Source: Humidesulfovibrio sp. (GTDB taxonomy: Bacteria > Desulfobacterota > Desulfovibrionia > Desulfovibrionales > Desulfovibrionaceae). Taken from it: a DNA stretch of 64,000 nt. The DNA lies in NCBI RefSeq assembly GCF_030689645.1, contig NZ_JAUYFU010000100.1:1-64000 (forward strand), in the 5' to 3' direction. The position numbers and the translations under genes are program-made. The notes beneath the pieces are model-generated. The model was not told the origin of the DNA. It did no database searches and saw only the letters and a program-made list of their open reading frames with translations. Position 1 is the first letter of the stretch. Every line of letters starts with the position of its first letter. Of the stretch, positions 24,437 through 33,476 are shown in pieces.

Positions 24437-25330
24437 GTGAGCATGACGTACCTGCTCTGGGCCGCGCTTCTTGCGCTGGCTGCCCTGGCCGGGCTTGGCG
24501 CGGCTTGGTGGGGGCGTTCGCGCTTTGTGCGTGGACGTCGTGCGCTGCTTGCCGTGGCGGTTTTTCTGGCCGTGGGCGCAGCGGGCGGGTATCTGGCCCA
24601 CGGGCCTGTGGCCGAGATGCTGGCAAAGTCCCGGCTTGCGGCAGCCACTGCCCGCGCCGACGATGTCTTTCGCACCGATGGCTTGCTGCGCGCCTTGCAG
24701 CAGGCTGAGCCCGAACGCGCCGGGGCGCTGCATGCCCGCCTGGCTCTGGCCCTGGCCGCCGCCACGGACGGGGAAGTTCTGGCCGTGGAGCAAAGCCTGC
24801 GCGCCGATGCCCTGCGTGAGGCCCTTGCCGCCAGTTTCAGCCGTTTGCCCAACGCCTCGGACGAGGCTGCTGCACGTCTGGCTCAGGCTCTTCTGAATGC
24901 TCTCAAAGCCTTGCAGGACAGAGATTCGCTGCTCTGCCTGGGCCTGCTGCATCCTGCCTCGGCTGCGAACGCGGCTCTGACCCAGGACGCCCTGGCGCGC
25001 CTGGAAGGCAGCGTGCGAAGGGATCTGGAGTCGGCCCTGGCTCTGACCTTGGCCTCAAGCGTCATCCGTCCGCGCTCCGCGCCCCTCCCGTCCAAGGCTG
25101 ACGCCGCCCTGGCCGACATGTTCATCGAGAACTTGCCGGAGTTCCAGCAGGCCTATGGGAATTCGAAACAAGTGGGCGCGCTCTTCGAGGCTCTGGCCGA
25201 ACCCGAACAGGCCAGGAGCATCGCGCCAGAGACCCTGTGCGCCTTTGCCCAGGATCTTTTGCGCGCGCTGTTGCGAATGCCCCCGGCTGAGCGAGGCCCT
25301 GGCCTGCGGCGGCTTTTGGGCGCTGGGTAG
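24437..25330 (+). CDS. Hypothetical inner-membrane protein
   Basis: A 297-residue protein starting at GTG 24437, 5 bases after GGAGG; an ATG two codons later (24443) is the alternative. Two N-terminal membrane segments (about residues 6-22 and 37-55) are followed by a long Ala/Leu/Arg-rich, helical soluble part with tandem helical hairpins of about 30-40 residues (ADDVFRTDGLLRALQQ, EVLAVEQSLRADALREALAA). I recognise no family. It is single, divergent from the ndvB-like gene and convergent with the EamA gene. Confidence 0.65.
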   Translation: MSMTYLLWAALLALAALAGLGAAWWGRSRFVRGRRALLAVAVFLAVGAAGGYLAHGPVAEMLAKSRLAAATARADDVFRTDGLLRALQQAEPERAGALHARLALALAAATDGEVLAVEQSLRADALREALAASFSRLPNASDEAAARLAQALLNALKALQDRDSLLCLGLLHPASAANAALTQDALARLEGSVRRDLESALALTLASSVIRPRSAPLPSKADAALADMFIENLPEFQQAYGNSKQVGALFEALAEPEQARSIAPETLCAFAQDLLRALLRMPPAERGPGLRRLLGAG

Positions 25331-25419
25331 GAAGAGGGAATAGAGCCACCGGCGGCTGGGGGGTCTGGGGGCGCATGCACTCTGGCGGGGGTACGGGGGC
25401 AGCACCCCTGGACGATCGC

Positions 25420-26289
25420 TTACTTTCGCCGCACGCCAAGGGCGATGCCCGCCAGGGTGGCTGCCACGCCGATGAGTTCGGCTGCGCCAGCGGGCCGGGC
25501 GAAGAGCGTCAAATCCCAAACGTAGGCCAGCACGGGCTGGAGCAGCAGGATGAGCCCGGCCAGGGACATGCGCGTTTCGCGCAGGCCTCGGCTGATGAGG
25601 GTCCAGCCAATGAGTTGGGAGGTGATGCCATAGCCCGCCATGAGCAGCAGCGGCATGCCCAGGCCAAGGGCCGGGCTTTCGCCGCGCACGAGCAGCACAG
25701 GGAGCAGCAGGGCGACGGTCATCAGCGAGTTCACCGTCATCACGGCCAACTGCGATCCCTCTCCGCAAACAGCCATGCTGCGCCCCAAAGCCAGGATGAA
25801 TCCGGCGTAGAACAGGCCGGTCATGAGGCCGAAGATGACGCCCACCTGATAATCGTGCCCGGCGATGGCCCAGGCTGGCGCCACGATGGCCAGGAGCCCG
25901 GCCATTGCCAGCCCTAACCCGAGGAAGAAGCGCAGGCCCGGCTTCTCCTTCAGGAACAGGATGCCCCAAAGGGCCAGGATGAACACCTGGAAGTTGCCGA
26001 AAAGCGTGGCCAGGCCAGGGCCGATGTACAGGATGGAAAGGTGCCAGGACACCAGGTCTGCGGCAAAGAATGCCGCGCACACCAGCGACCACCACCAGCC
26101 AGCACGCGGCATGGCCGAGATGCGCGAGCGCGGCTCGCGGCTGACGAGTGTTGCCAGGAACAGGCCGATGCCGCCGATGAGCACGCGGTGAAAGGCGGCG
26201 GCGTCGCCGCCCACGCCGTAAGGTGCGGCCAGCTTCACGAACACGGGCGAGAAGCTGATGATAACGGCGCCGAGGATCAGGTGCAGCAT
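25420..26289 (-). CDS. EamA/DMT-family transporter
   Basis: A 289-residue membrane protein with about ten hydrophobic segments in two EamA repeats, the 10-TMS drug/metabolite transporter pattern. Typical pieces are GGDAAAFHRVLIGGIGLFLA and, in the second half, LILLLQPVLAYVWDLTLFAR. The substrate, probably a small metabolite exported from the cytoplasm, cannot be told. It overlaps the end of sfsA by 13 bases, so it is the third gene of a VOC-sfsA-EamA operon. Confidence 0.85.
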   Translation of the reverse strand: MLHLILGAVIISFSPVFVKLAAPYGVGGDAAAFHRVLIGGIGLFLATLVSREPRSRISAMPRAGWWWSLVCAAFFAADLVSWHLSILYIGPGLATLFGNFQVFILALWGILFLKEKPGLRFFLGLGLAMAGLLAIVAPAWAIAGHDYQVGVIFGLMTGLFYAGFILALGRSMAVCGEGSQLAVMTVNSLMTVALLLPVLLVRGESPALGLGMPLLLMAGYGITSQLIGWTLISRGLRETRMSLAGLILLLQPVLAYVWDLTLFARPAGAAELIGVAATLAGIALGVRRK

Positions 26290-27071
26290 GGTTCAGGGGC
26301 TCGTATTGTTGCAAGGGCGGCCCAGGACGGGGCGAGGCCCAGACGCCCCGCAAGGCCGACGCCTGCTTCAGAAATATGCGCCCGCCAGGCCCAAGCCTCT
26401 ACTCCGGCGCGCAGGGCTGTGGCAAGGCCTGCGGCATAATCCGGATCGATGGCCTCAGCCGGGGCGAAACAGTCGCCATCTGGCCGCTGCACCAGGAAAA
26501 AAAGTGCTGCACGGCAACCCTCGCCTGCAAGGCGCGTCAACTCAAGCAGGTGCTTGCGCCCGCGCTCGCTGGCTGCGTCTGGAAACTGGGCCTGGCCGTC
26601 CTCCACCAGCGTCACATTCTTGCACTCGACGAACAGCGGGGGCAGACCGTCAGAGTCAAAGCGGGCATCCAGGCGGCTGTCGCCGGTTTTGGCTTCTGGC
26701 GTCATGCAGGCATAGGGGCTAGCCTCCGGCAGAAGACCAGCCCGCCATGCCGCAGCCAGCAGGCGGTTTGGCGTCAGGGTATTTACGCCCACCCAGGCCG
26801 GATTCAGTCCCCTGTGACCGCCGGGGAGCGCCAAGGCCTCCAGGGTCCACTTGAGCGCCCTGTCCGGATTGGCGGCGGGAGAGAGCAGCGCCAGCGCGCC
26901 GGGCCGCAGCAGGCCCAGCATGGAGCCGGTGTTGTTGGTGTGGGCGCGCACCTCGTGGCCGCTGTTCGGATCAACAGTCACTGCTGTGAAGCGTTTTTCA
27001 CGGCGCACCAGCCGCGTGACGCGGCAGCCGGGCGGGAAAGGCAGGAGCAGCGTGCCTTCGGCGTTACACAT
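26277..27071 (-). CDS. sfsA: SfsA family DNA-binding/nuclease-like protein
   Basis: A 264-residue SfsA protein. The N-terminal OB-like part includes RRYKRF-like RREKRFTAV and AHTNNTGSMLGLLRPG; the core has VGVNTLTPNRL, RLDARF and FVECKNVTLVE, the acidic and ExK residues of a PD-(D/E)xK nuclease fold. SfsA was named for sugar-fermentation stimulation in E. coli and binds DNA non-specifically. The start at 27071 overlaps the end of the VOC gene by 8 bases. Confidence 0.9.
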   Translation of the reverse strand: MCNAEGTLLLPFPPGCRVTRLVRREKRFTAVTVDPNSGHEVRAHTNNTGSMLGLLRPGALALLSPAANPDRALKWTLEALALPGGHRGLNPAWVGVNTLTPNRLLAAAWRAGLLPEASPYACMTPEAKTGDSRLDARFDSDGLPPLFVECKNVTLVEDGQAQFPDAASERGRKHLLELTRLAGEGCRAALFFLVQRPDGDCFAPAEAIDPDYAAGLATALRAGVEAWAWRAHISEAGVGLAGRLGLAPSWAALATIRAPEPCCT

Positions 27072-27672
27072 GCCTGGGGCCGTCGTCGCCTTCCTCCGGT
27101 TCCTTGCCCAACAGGCGCAGGCCCTCGCCAGGGTAGGCGCGGCGCTCGGATACGGACGTGATGCGCTTGGGCGCGGGCCACACGCCTGGCACTGGGGCGG
27201 CGCCTTGGCTTGCGCAGGCCGTGGGCTCGGTGTCGGCCATCACAGGATTTGTTCGCAGATCCACCCCGGAAACGGGCACGCTGAATTCCACGGCGATGTT
27301 GTTTGGATCAAAGGAATAGAGAGAGCGGATGAACCCATGGTCCACAATCTCCGAGACCCAGAACCCCGCCGCGTCCAGGCGGTCGCGCAGCTCCCACAGC
27401 TCGTCCTCGTCCTCAATGCCAAGGGATATGTGGTCAAAGGTGAAGGGGCCGCGCACGGGCGCGCCGTGGTCCTTGTCCGGGCCTGGCTGCACGCCCGGCC
27501 ACTCGAAAAAGGCGATCATGTCGCGCTCGGTGAGCTCGAAAAAATAGTGCCTGTAGCCTGGGTGGCCCAGGCCCGCCACCAGGCGCAGGCCCAGCAGATC
27601 GCGCCAGTAGCGGATGGTGGCGTCCATGTCGCCTGTGGCCAGGGCCAGGTGATTGATGCCTGTGAATCGCAT
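27064..27672 (-). CDS. VOC-family (glyoxalase/dioxygenase-like) metalloprotein
   Basis: A 202-residue protein with one VOC module (residues about 1-135). Metal ligands expected for the family are visible as His in GINHLAL, Glu in YFFELTE, His in FDHISLG and Glu in IAVEFSV. The last 65 residues form a Pro/Arg/Glu-rich tail with no known domain. The ATG at 27672 (MRFTGINHL) is the natural domain start; the frame remains open to 27720 but that extension overlaps the opposite-strand ADP-ribosyltransferase. Reaction unknown. First gene of the operon with sfsA and the EamA transporter. Confidence 0.8.
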   Translation of the reverse strand: MRFTGINHLALATGDMDATIRYWRDLLGLRLVAGLGHPGYRHYFFELTERDMIAFFEWPGVQPGPDKDHGAPVRGPFTFDHISLGIEDEDELWELRDRLDAAGFWVSEIVDHGFIRSLYSFDPNNIAVEFSVPVSGVDLRTNPVMADTEPTACASQGAAPVPGVWPAPKRITSVSERRAYPGEGLRLLGKEPEEGDDGPRHV

Positions 27673-28192
27673 AGGTGCCTCCACTGGCATTTTCGTAGAC
27701 GGGCGGGCCTGGAAAAGCAAGGCCGCGCTCTCCGCTTATACGGGCGATGCCTTCCGCGACCTCAACCGTGGGCTGCGCAACAAGGACGGCCTGACCGCAG
27801 AGCAACGCGTGCTGGTCTCCGACCTTTCCGCAGCGCTGAAGAAGCTGCCTGCCTACCAGGGCACCGTGTACCGCGGGGTGGGGCTGAAGAGCGAGGCCGA
27901 GGTGAGCGACATAGCGGAGAGACTCAACAATTCTCGAACTGAAGGATTCCCTGCATTCACTTCAACGTCAACAAGCCGTGAAGTCGCACGGCACTACGCG
28001 GGTGATGGACCTCGCGTGCTCTACAGCATCGAGTCGAAACGCGGGAGATACCTCAGTGATTATTCAGCCAGCGCCACGACGCCGAAGTCGAATACTGAGC
28101 GGGAGGTCTTGTTTGACAGGCGCTCCCGGTATATAGTGCAGTCATCGAGGCGAGACGGTGAGACACTCCATATTTCGTTGAGGGAAAAGTGA
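27653..28192 (+). CDS. ADP-ribosyltransferase domain protein, probably 5'-truncated phage remnant
   Basis: A 179-residue open frame of which residues about 22-179 form an ART-type ADP-ribosyltransferase. The R-S-E catalytic set is intact: Arg74 in TVYRGV, the Ser-Thr-Ser around 104-106 in AFTSTSTS, and Glu149-x-Glu151 in TEREVLF. Similar domains sit at the C terminus of phage minor-head proteins and of polymorphic toxins. Here the domain begins almost directly at the opposite-strand VOC start codon (27672), leaving no promoter, so the true N-terminal part is probably lost. The 3' half is AT-richer than its neighbours. The next gene overlaps its stop codon. Confidence 0.65.
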   Translation: MMPVNRIGASTGIFVDGRAWKSKAALSAYTGDAFRDLNRGLRNKDGLTAEQRVLVSDLSAALKKLPAYQGTVYRGVGLKSEAEVSDIAERLNNSRTEGFPAFTSTSTSREVARHYAGDGPRVLYSIESKRGRYLSDYSASATTPKSNTEREVLFDRRSRYIVQSSRRDGETLHISLREK

Positions 28193-28389
28193 TGGAAATA
28201 ATCACTCCTGAAGAGGCCCTAAAAGAGCTTGTCCTTCCGAAGTGCAACGAATGCAGGCATTTTGACGCGCAAGGTGACTGCCCGGCATGGCCCGGTGGCG
28301 TTCCTGATGATATCGCATTCAACGAGGTTGAGCATGACCACGTGTTCCCCGGCCAGGTCGGGAAGTACGTTTTCACGCCCCGCAGCTAG
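28189..28389 (+). CDS. Small Cys-rich partner of the ADP-ribosyltransferase
   Basis: A 66-residue protein starting at GTG 28189 (ATG 28192 also possible), overlapping the ART stop codon. It contains CNECRHF, then DCPAWPGGVPDDIAFNE, then HDHVFPGQVG. This Cys-x2-Cys ... Cys-x-A-x-P-x-G-x-P ... D/E-H pattern recurs, as far as I remember, in small proteins encoded next to ART-bearing phage head genes. The four conserved Cys/His positions suggest zinc binding. It could be an immunity or regulatory partner of the ART domain; that is inference. Confidence 0.6.
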   Translation: MMEIITPEEALKELVLPKCNECRHFDAQGDCPAWPGGVPDDIAFNEVEHDHVFPGQVGKYVFTPRS

Positions 28390-28539
28390 AGCCGTCTGCA
28401 TCCCCCCAGTTCGGGCTTAGCCCCGGCGCTGATTTCAGGCGTCCGCGCCCAACTCTCCTCTACCCATAGAGCCGACTATCTTCCTGCGCCCGTCCGGGCG
28501 CGGTATTCTTGCGCCTGAAATCTATGCTGCGCCATGTAC

Positions 28540-28578
28540 AAACGGCCCGCCTTCCTGTGTCGGGAGGGCGGGCCGTTT
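28540..28578. terminator. Terminator hairpin between the ART module and ilvD
   Basis: AAACGGCCCGCC (28540-28551) pairs with GGCGGGCCGTTT (28567-28578). On the minus strand it lies 32 bases after the ilvD stop, so it most likely ends ilvD. AATTTC follows on the plus strand. Confidence 0.75.
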
Positions 28579-28610
28579 AATTTCTGGCGGGTGTGCGCGG
28601 GCTTGTGCCG

Positions 28611-30299
28611 TTACTCCAGCACGGCGCCCTGGGCCGCGCTGGTCACATGCTTCACATAGCGCTTCAGGAAGGGCGACTTGATGGTTTTGCGCTTGGGCCG
28701 GTGCTTGGCCTTGCGGTCGGCCAGCTCGGCCTCGTCCACCAGCAGGTTCAGCTTGCGGTCCGGGATGTCGATCTCGATGATGTCGCCGTCCTGCACCAGG
28801 CCGATGAGCCCGCCGCTGGCCGCCTCGGGCGAGACGTGGCCGATGGCCGCCCCGCGCGAGCCGCCGGAGAAGCGGCCATCAGTGATGAGGGCTACGGACT
28901 CGCCGAGGCCCATGCCCATGATGGTGCTGGTGGGGGTGAGCATTTCGCGCATGCCGGGGCCGCCCTTGGGGCCTTCGTAGCGGATGACCACCGCGTCGCC
29001 GGGCTTGATGTCTCCGGCCAGGATGGCCGCCACGGCCTCCTCCTCGGAGTCGTAGGGCCGGGCCTTGGCCTTGCGGCGCATCATCTCGGGCACGACGGCG
29101 CTCTGCTTCACAACTGCGCCCATGGGCGCCAGGTTGCCGTACAGCACGGCGATGCCGCCTTCTTTGGAAAAGGGCGCGTCGATGGGTCGCACCACCTCGT
29201 GGTCGCGCACGCCGGCCTTGAGGTCGGCCAGATTCTCGCCCACGGTTTTGCCCGTGCAGGTGAGGGCTCCGGTCTCGATGAGCCCGGCCTTGTTCAGTTC
29301 GGCCATGACGCCGGGAATGCCGCCCGCCGCATGCAGGTCCTGGATGTAGTCCGGTCCGGCAGGGGAAAGGCGGCAAAGATTCGGGGTGCTGCGGCTCACC
29401 TCGTCGAAGATGGCCAGAGTGAGGTCGAGCCCGGCCTCGCGGAAGATTGCGGGCAGGTGCAGCACTGTATTGGTGGAGCAGCCCAGGGCCATGTCCAGGC
29501 GCACGGCGTTCTTCACGCTCTTCTCCGTCACGATGTCTCGCGGGCGGATGCCGCGCTTCAAAAGCTCCATGATCTGCATGCCGGCCTGCTTGGCCAGGCG
29601 GATGCGAGCGGCCATGACCGCCGGGATGGTGCCGTTGCCGGGCAGGGCCATGCCGATGGTCTCGGACAGGCAGTTCATGGAGTTGGCGGTGAACATGCCC
29701 GCGCACGAGCCGCAGCCCGGGCAGGCGCATTCCTCAAGCTCGTCCAGTTCGGACTGCTCCATCTTGCCCAGCTTCACCTTGCCCACGGCCTCGAACACGT
29801 TGATGAGGTCGACCCGCTTGCCGCGCAGCTCTCCGGCCATCATCGGCCCGCCGGAAATGACGATGGTGGGGATGTTGAGCCGAAGCGCGGCCATGAGCAT
29901 GCCGGGCACCACCTTGTCGCAGTTGGGCACCAGCACCAGGGCGTCGAAGGGGTGGCCCGAGGCCATGATCTCGATGGAGTCGGCGATGAGCTCGCGGCTG
30001 GGCAGGGAGAAATGCATGCCCTCGTGGTTCATGGCCAGCCCGTCGCAGACGCCGATGGTGGGGAACTCCATGGGGGTGCCGCCAGCCATGCGCACGCCGT
30101 CCTTCACCGCCTGCACGATCTTGTCCAGGTGGATATGGCCGGGGATGATCTCGTTGGCCGAGTTGGCGATGCCGATGAGCGGGCGGCGCATCTCCTCGCG
30201 GGTCAGGCCGAGTGCGGCCAGAAGCGAACGGTGGGGGGCCTTTTCCAGGCCGCCGGTCATCTTGGAGCTGCGGGCGGTCATTTTTTTGCTGGCGGGCAT
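28611..30299 (-). CDS. ilvD: Dihydroxy-acid dehydratase
   Basis: A 562-residue enzyme of normal IlvD length that converts 2,3-dihydroxy-isovalerate and -methylvalerate to the keto acids of valine and isoleucine. Cluster-binding cysteines are seen in [11 protein letters not shown] and [19 protein letters not shown], and the catalytic region [20 protein letters not shown] is intact. The ATG at 30299 is preceded by AGGAGAG at ideal spacing; the open frame to 30398 is an artefact overlapping the ftsX end. It follows ftsX by 40 bases on the same strand. No other ilv or leu gene is in the window. Confidence 0.97.
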   Translation of the reverse strand: MPASKKMTARSSKMTGGLEKAPHRSLLAALGLTREEMRRPLIGIANSANEIIPGHIHLDKIVQAVKDGVRMAGGTPMEFPTIGVCDGLAMNHEGMHFSLPSRELIADSIEIMASGHPFDALVLVPNCDKVVPGMLMAALRLNIPTIVISGGPMMAGELRGKRVDLINVFEAVGKVKLGKMEQSELDELEECACPGCGSCAGMFTANSMNCLSETIGMALPGNGTIPAVMAARIRLAKQAGMQIMELLKRGIRPRDIVTEKSVKNAVRLDMALGCSTNTVLHLPAIFREAGLDLTLAIFDEVSRSTPNLCRLSPAGPDYIQDLHAAGGIPGVMAELNKAGLIETGALTCTGKTVGENLADLKAGVRDHEVVRPIDAPFSKEGGIAVLYGNLAPMGAVVKQSAVVPEMMRRKAKARPYDSEEEAVAAILAGDIKPGDAVVIRYEGPKGGPGMREMLTPTSTIMGMGLGESVALITDGRFSGGSRGAAIGHVSPEAASGGLIGLVQDGDIIEIDIPDRKLNLLVDEAELADRKAKHRPKRKTIKSPFLKRYVKHVTSAAQGAVLE

Positions 30300-30339
30300 G
30301 GGCTCTCTCCTGTTTTGGTCGGCGAAAATTTTCGGGGGG

Positions 30340-31278
30340 TTACTTCCGGGCGGCGATGAAGGCGGCCAGACCAGCCACGCAGGTGGTGGCCAGCACAAGG
30401 GCGAGGCATTGCCACGCGGGGAGGAACTGGACCTTCAGGAACAGCGGAGGAACGTCGAGGACGCTTTTAAGCCAGGATTGCAGAAACTTGAGGCAGAAGA
30501 GCGAGAGCACGCCGCCTGCGAAGCCTTGCACCACGCCGTTGGCGAACAGCGGAGCGCGGATGAACCAGGGCCGTGCGCCCACCAGGGACAAGATCTCCAC
30601 CTCGTCCTTGCGCGCCAGCATCATGAGCTTGAGCGTGTTGCCAACCACAAGGCCCACCACCAGGGCGAAGAAACCAAGCGCAGGCCAAGCGGCGTGCTGG
30701 ATGAGCGCGATCCAGCCCGTGGCGAGATTGAGCTGCGTGGCGTTGTAGGTAACCTTCTCCACCCCGGCCAGGCCGCGCAGGCGCGCGTACATGCGGCCCA
30801 TCCAGGGCTCCGGGGCCTCGCCAGCGGGGATGTCGAAGCTGACCAGGGCCGTGGGCGGCAGGATGTTCTCGCCTTCCAGCCAGGAAAAATCATTGGGGTT
30901 CGAGGCGGTGGCGTTGGCCATGCTGGCATTGTCGGCTGGGGGGGCGACCGGGGCGGGCGTTGCGGCGGAAAGCCCGCGCATAAGCTCGGCCATGGCCGCG
31001 CGCGGGGTGAAGGTGGAGACCTCCGCCACGCCGGGCACGCGCTTCAGGTCGGCCCACTGGCCTTCCACCTCGGTCATGTTGGAGCTGGCGCTCCAGTAGA
31101 CCTGGAAACGCGCCTGGGCCTGGGTTTTCAGCACCTCGGCCTGCACGTTGTGCAGAATCAGCAGGCCGGTGCCCGCAAGAAGCGCCACCATGCACACGGT
31201 GACCAGGGTCAAAAGCTGCGGCAGGGGGTGGCGGACCATGTCGGCCACACCGCGCAGCATCAGTTTGCTGGTGCTCAT
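30340..31278 (-). CDS. ftsX: Cell-division ABC transporter permease FtsX
   Basis: A 312-residue FtsX homologue. One N-terminal membrane helix (about residues 21-43) is followed by a periplasmic loop of about 130 residues that in other bacteria contacts peptidoglycan hydrolase activators, then three C-terminal helices. [28 protein letters not shown] is the conserved FtsX cytoplasmic loop region. The loop has an Ala/Pro-rich insert near residues 103-128. It starts at 31278, overlapping the ftsE stop by 4 bases. Confidence 0.92.
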   Translation of the reverse strand: MSTSKLMLRGVADMVRHPLPQLLTLVTVCMVALLAGTGLLILHNVQAEVLKTQAQARFQVYWSASSNMTEVEGQWADLKRVPGVAEVSTFTPRAAMAELMRGLSAATPAPVAPPADNASMANATASNPNDFSWLEGENILPPTALVSFDIPAGEAPEPWMGRMYARLRGLAGVEKVTYNATQLNLATGWIALIQHAAWPALGFFALVVGLVVGNTLKLMMLARKDEVEILSLVGARPWFIRAPLFANGVVQGFAGGVLSLFCLKFLQSWLKSVLDVPPLFLKVQFLPAWQCLALVLATTCVAGLAAFIAARK

Positions 31279-31982
31279 GCGCCCCTCCGCGCCGCCACGC
31301 TTTCGGCGCCGCTCAAAACCTCAGCCGTGGGCAAGGTCACCTGCCCGCGCACAATGTGCACCTGCCGGGCCTCTGGCGCCCAGGAAAGCACGTCGCGGTT
31401 GTGCGTGGCCATGATGACTGTTGTGCCGTAGGTGTTGAATTGCTTGAACAATTCGATGAGATGGCGCGAGAGGTCGGAGTCCAGGTTGCCTGTGGGCTCG
31501 TCGGCCAAAATCAGTTCCGGGTTGACCACCATGCTGCGCGCAATGGCCACGCGCTGCTGCTCGCCGCCGGAAAGCTCGCGGCAGGGCGCGTAGGAGCGTT
31601 CCTCCAGGTCGAGGGCCCGGATGACTGCGCGCACGCGGCGGTCGATGCTGGCTGTGGGCACGCCGCGCACCTCAAGGGCGATGGAGATGTTCTCGAAAAC
31701 CGTGCGCTCGGGCAGGACCTTGAAGTCCTGGAACACGACGGCCACCTTGCGGCGCAGGGCGGGCAGGCCGGATGACTTGAGGCGCATGAGGTCCACGCCG
31801 GCAACGGTGGCCGCGCCGTTCTTGGGCTTGAGGTCGCCGTAGAGCACGCGCAGAAGCGTGGTTTTGCCAGCGCCGGAAGGGCCGGTCAAAAACACGAACT
31901 CGCCGCGCTCCACGTGGAGCGAAACGTCTGTCAGGGCATGCGCCCCGCCCAATATGCAATTAATGTGATCGAGATGAACCAT
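31275..31982 (-). CDS. ftsE: Cell-division ATP-binding protein FtsE
   Basis: A 235-residue ABC ATPase. Walker A is [11 protein letters not shown], the signature is [14 protein letters not shown], and Walker B with the catalytic Glu is [12 protein letters not shown], all intact. With FtsX it forms the complex that activates septal peptidoglycan splitting during division. The start at 31982 is an ATG right at the beginning of the ABC domain. It is divergent from the pentapeptide-repeat gene, with 125 bases between. Confidence 0.95.
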   Translation of the reverse strand: MVHLDHINCILGGAHALTDVSLHVERGEFVFLTGPSGAGKTTLLRVLYGDLKPKNGAATVAGVDLMRLKSSGLPALRRKVAVVFQDFKVLPERTVFENISIALEVRGVPTASIDRRVRAVIRALDLEERSYAPCRELSGGEQQRVAIARSMVVNPELILADEPTGNLDSDLSRHLIELFKQFNTYGTTVIMATHNRDVLSWAPEARQVHIVRGQVTLPTAEVLSGAESVAARRGA

Positions 31983-32107
31983 ACGCAGAAGGTTCTACGC
32001 CAAAGATCCACGGTTTGGAAGGGGGCGGGTCTGCCCCTGGTTTTGGCCCTATGCTGGGCGGGGCATATTTGGTAGTGGATACGGTGAGGTTGGGAAGGGA
32101 GGGGAGT

Positions 32108-33376
32108 ATGGAAGCTTTAGTTAAGTGCGAAGGATGCATTAAGCATGAGTGGAGAGAGACACCACCGCTACCAATCCACAAATTTTCTGTCGACGGAAAG
32201 CGTTATTGTCTATTTCACGCGCCGCGAGACAAAAAACTCGACGCGAACGGAAATCCAGTTAGTGTAGCTGAATTCAATCAACGGTTTTTCGCGAAAGTCA
32301 AGGAGTGCCACGCACGTGGGCAAGAGCCATTATGCATTTTACCTGGAATAATTTTCCCTGGCGACATTGATTTTTCTAAAGCTTTTCCAGGAAATGAACT
32401 TAAACCACTAAACATACAACACTCTGTCTTTTCAGGGAAAGCGCTTTTTCGTGGGCTGACAATCCGTTCATTGCTCTTAAGCAATTCAACATTTCAAGAG
32501 AATGCAGACTTTTCAGGTGCAAGGTTTATATCTGCACCTGATTTTCATACTGTGAAGTTCAATGGAAAAGCTCATTTTTCCGATACAACTTTTGAATCAG
32601 GCGCAATGTTTATCGCTTCTGAATTCGAAGCCCCTGTGTGGTTTTTCAAATCGGTATTTGGAGGGAACGTACTTTTTCACGCGACGAGAGCCGATGACAA
32701 CATCATCAGAATGCAGAGGCTTACGACAAAAGATTTATCAAATGTTATTTACTCAAGTAGTGAAGTGAAATCTTTCTCATTTTGCGAGTGTGAACCATGG
32801 CCAGATCGTTTTGGATATGAACAAGATGAAAAGATAAGTGATTTACAGCTAGAAGAACTCTACCGTGCCATGAAGCAAAAGGCTGCTGAATCGCACGACC
32901 AACCTCAAGTCTCCCGTTGGCACTTCCGCGAAAAGCTGATGGAGCTCAAGCAGCTATTCGACAATGACCGCAGTAATAAGCTTATTGAAGTCGTCGAAGA
33001 CCGTGACGCCAAATGGCGCGACCGCGCAAAGGCGTGGTTCAAGCTACTCTGGCATCGCCCGCATTGGCCCAAGCTTACACTCACAGGCATCTACTGGGCC
33101 ACCTCCGGCTTCGGCGAACGCGCCGTTCGCGCCGGGGTGTGGCTGCTGGCCCTTGTGGCGCTGTCATTTTTCGCCAACGCTTGGACACCAAGCTGGAACT
33201 GGAATGCTGTCCTTCCGTTGGCTAGCGCCGCCAACGCCACCATGGCCACCATCCCCTTTGCCAAGGACATACCCGGCGAGGGCTGGCTGAAGGTGGGGCG
33301 CGGGTTCTGGCAGTTCCTTATTGCCGTGCAATTCACTCTTTTCGCCTTGGCCGTGCGCAACCGTTTCCGGCGCTAG
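32108..33376 (+). CDS. Pentapeptide-repeat membrane protein
   Basis: A 422-residue protein. The N terminus has a Cys pair KCEGC and a further CLFH, perhaps a metal site. Residues about 88-215 are pentapeptide-type repeats with Phe at every fifth position (FQENADFSGARF, FNGKAHFSDTTFESGAMF), which fold as a four-sided beta helix. A charged helical stretch follows, then two membrane helices (about residues 347-365 and 396-418). The first ATG preceded by GGGGAG is 32108. Base composition changes inside the gene: AT-rich up to about 32950, GC-rich afterwards. Function unknown; it stands alone. Confidence 0.8.
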   Translation: MEALVKCEGCIKHEWRETPPLPIHKFSVDGKRYCLFHAPRDKKLDANGNPVSVAEFNQRFFAKVKECHARGQEPLCILPGIIFPGDIDFSKAFPGNELKPLNIQHSVFSGKALFRGLTIRSLLLSNSTFQENADFSGARFISAPDFHTVKFNGKAHFSDTTFESGAMFIASEFEAPVWFFKSVFGGNVLFHATRADDNIIRMQRLTTKDLSNVIYSSSEVKSFSFCECEPWPDRFGYEQDEKISDLQLEELYRAMKQKAAESHDQPQVSRWHFREKLMELKQLFDNDRSNKLIEVVEDRDAKWRDRAKAWFKLLWHRPHWPKLTLTGIYWATSGFGERAVRAGVWLLALVALSFFANAWTPSWNWNAVLPLASAANATMATIPFAKDIPGEGWLKVGRGFWQFLIAVQFTLFALAVRNRFRR

Positions 33377-33396
33377 CGCCAACCATCCCCACACAA

Positions 33397-33441
33397 CGGC
33401 AAAGGCCGGAGCAGGCTCGAAACCTGCCCCGGCCTTTGCCG
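33397..33441. terminator. Large hairpin between convergent genes
   Basis: CGGCAAAGGCCGG (33397-33409) pairs perfectly with CCGGCCTTTGCCG (33429-33441), extended by inner GCAGG/CCTGC. No T run follows on either strand, but its position between convergent stops suggests termination. Confidence 0.6.
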
Positions 33442-33476
33442 GTACCGGAGGGGCCTGCGAAGCGCCCGCGAAATTG

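Noticed and set aside
25055..26353. 432-codon minus-strand frame overlapping the EamA and membrane protein genes
   Set aside because: Its translation is low-complexity Arg/Pro/Ala-rich and conflicts with two better genes.
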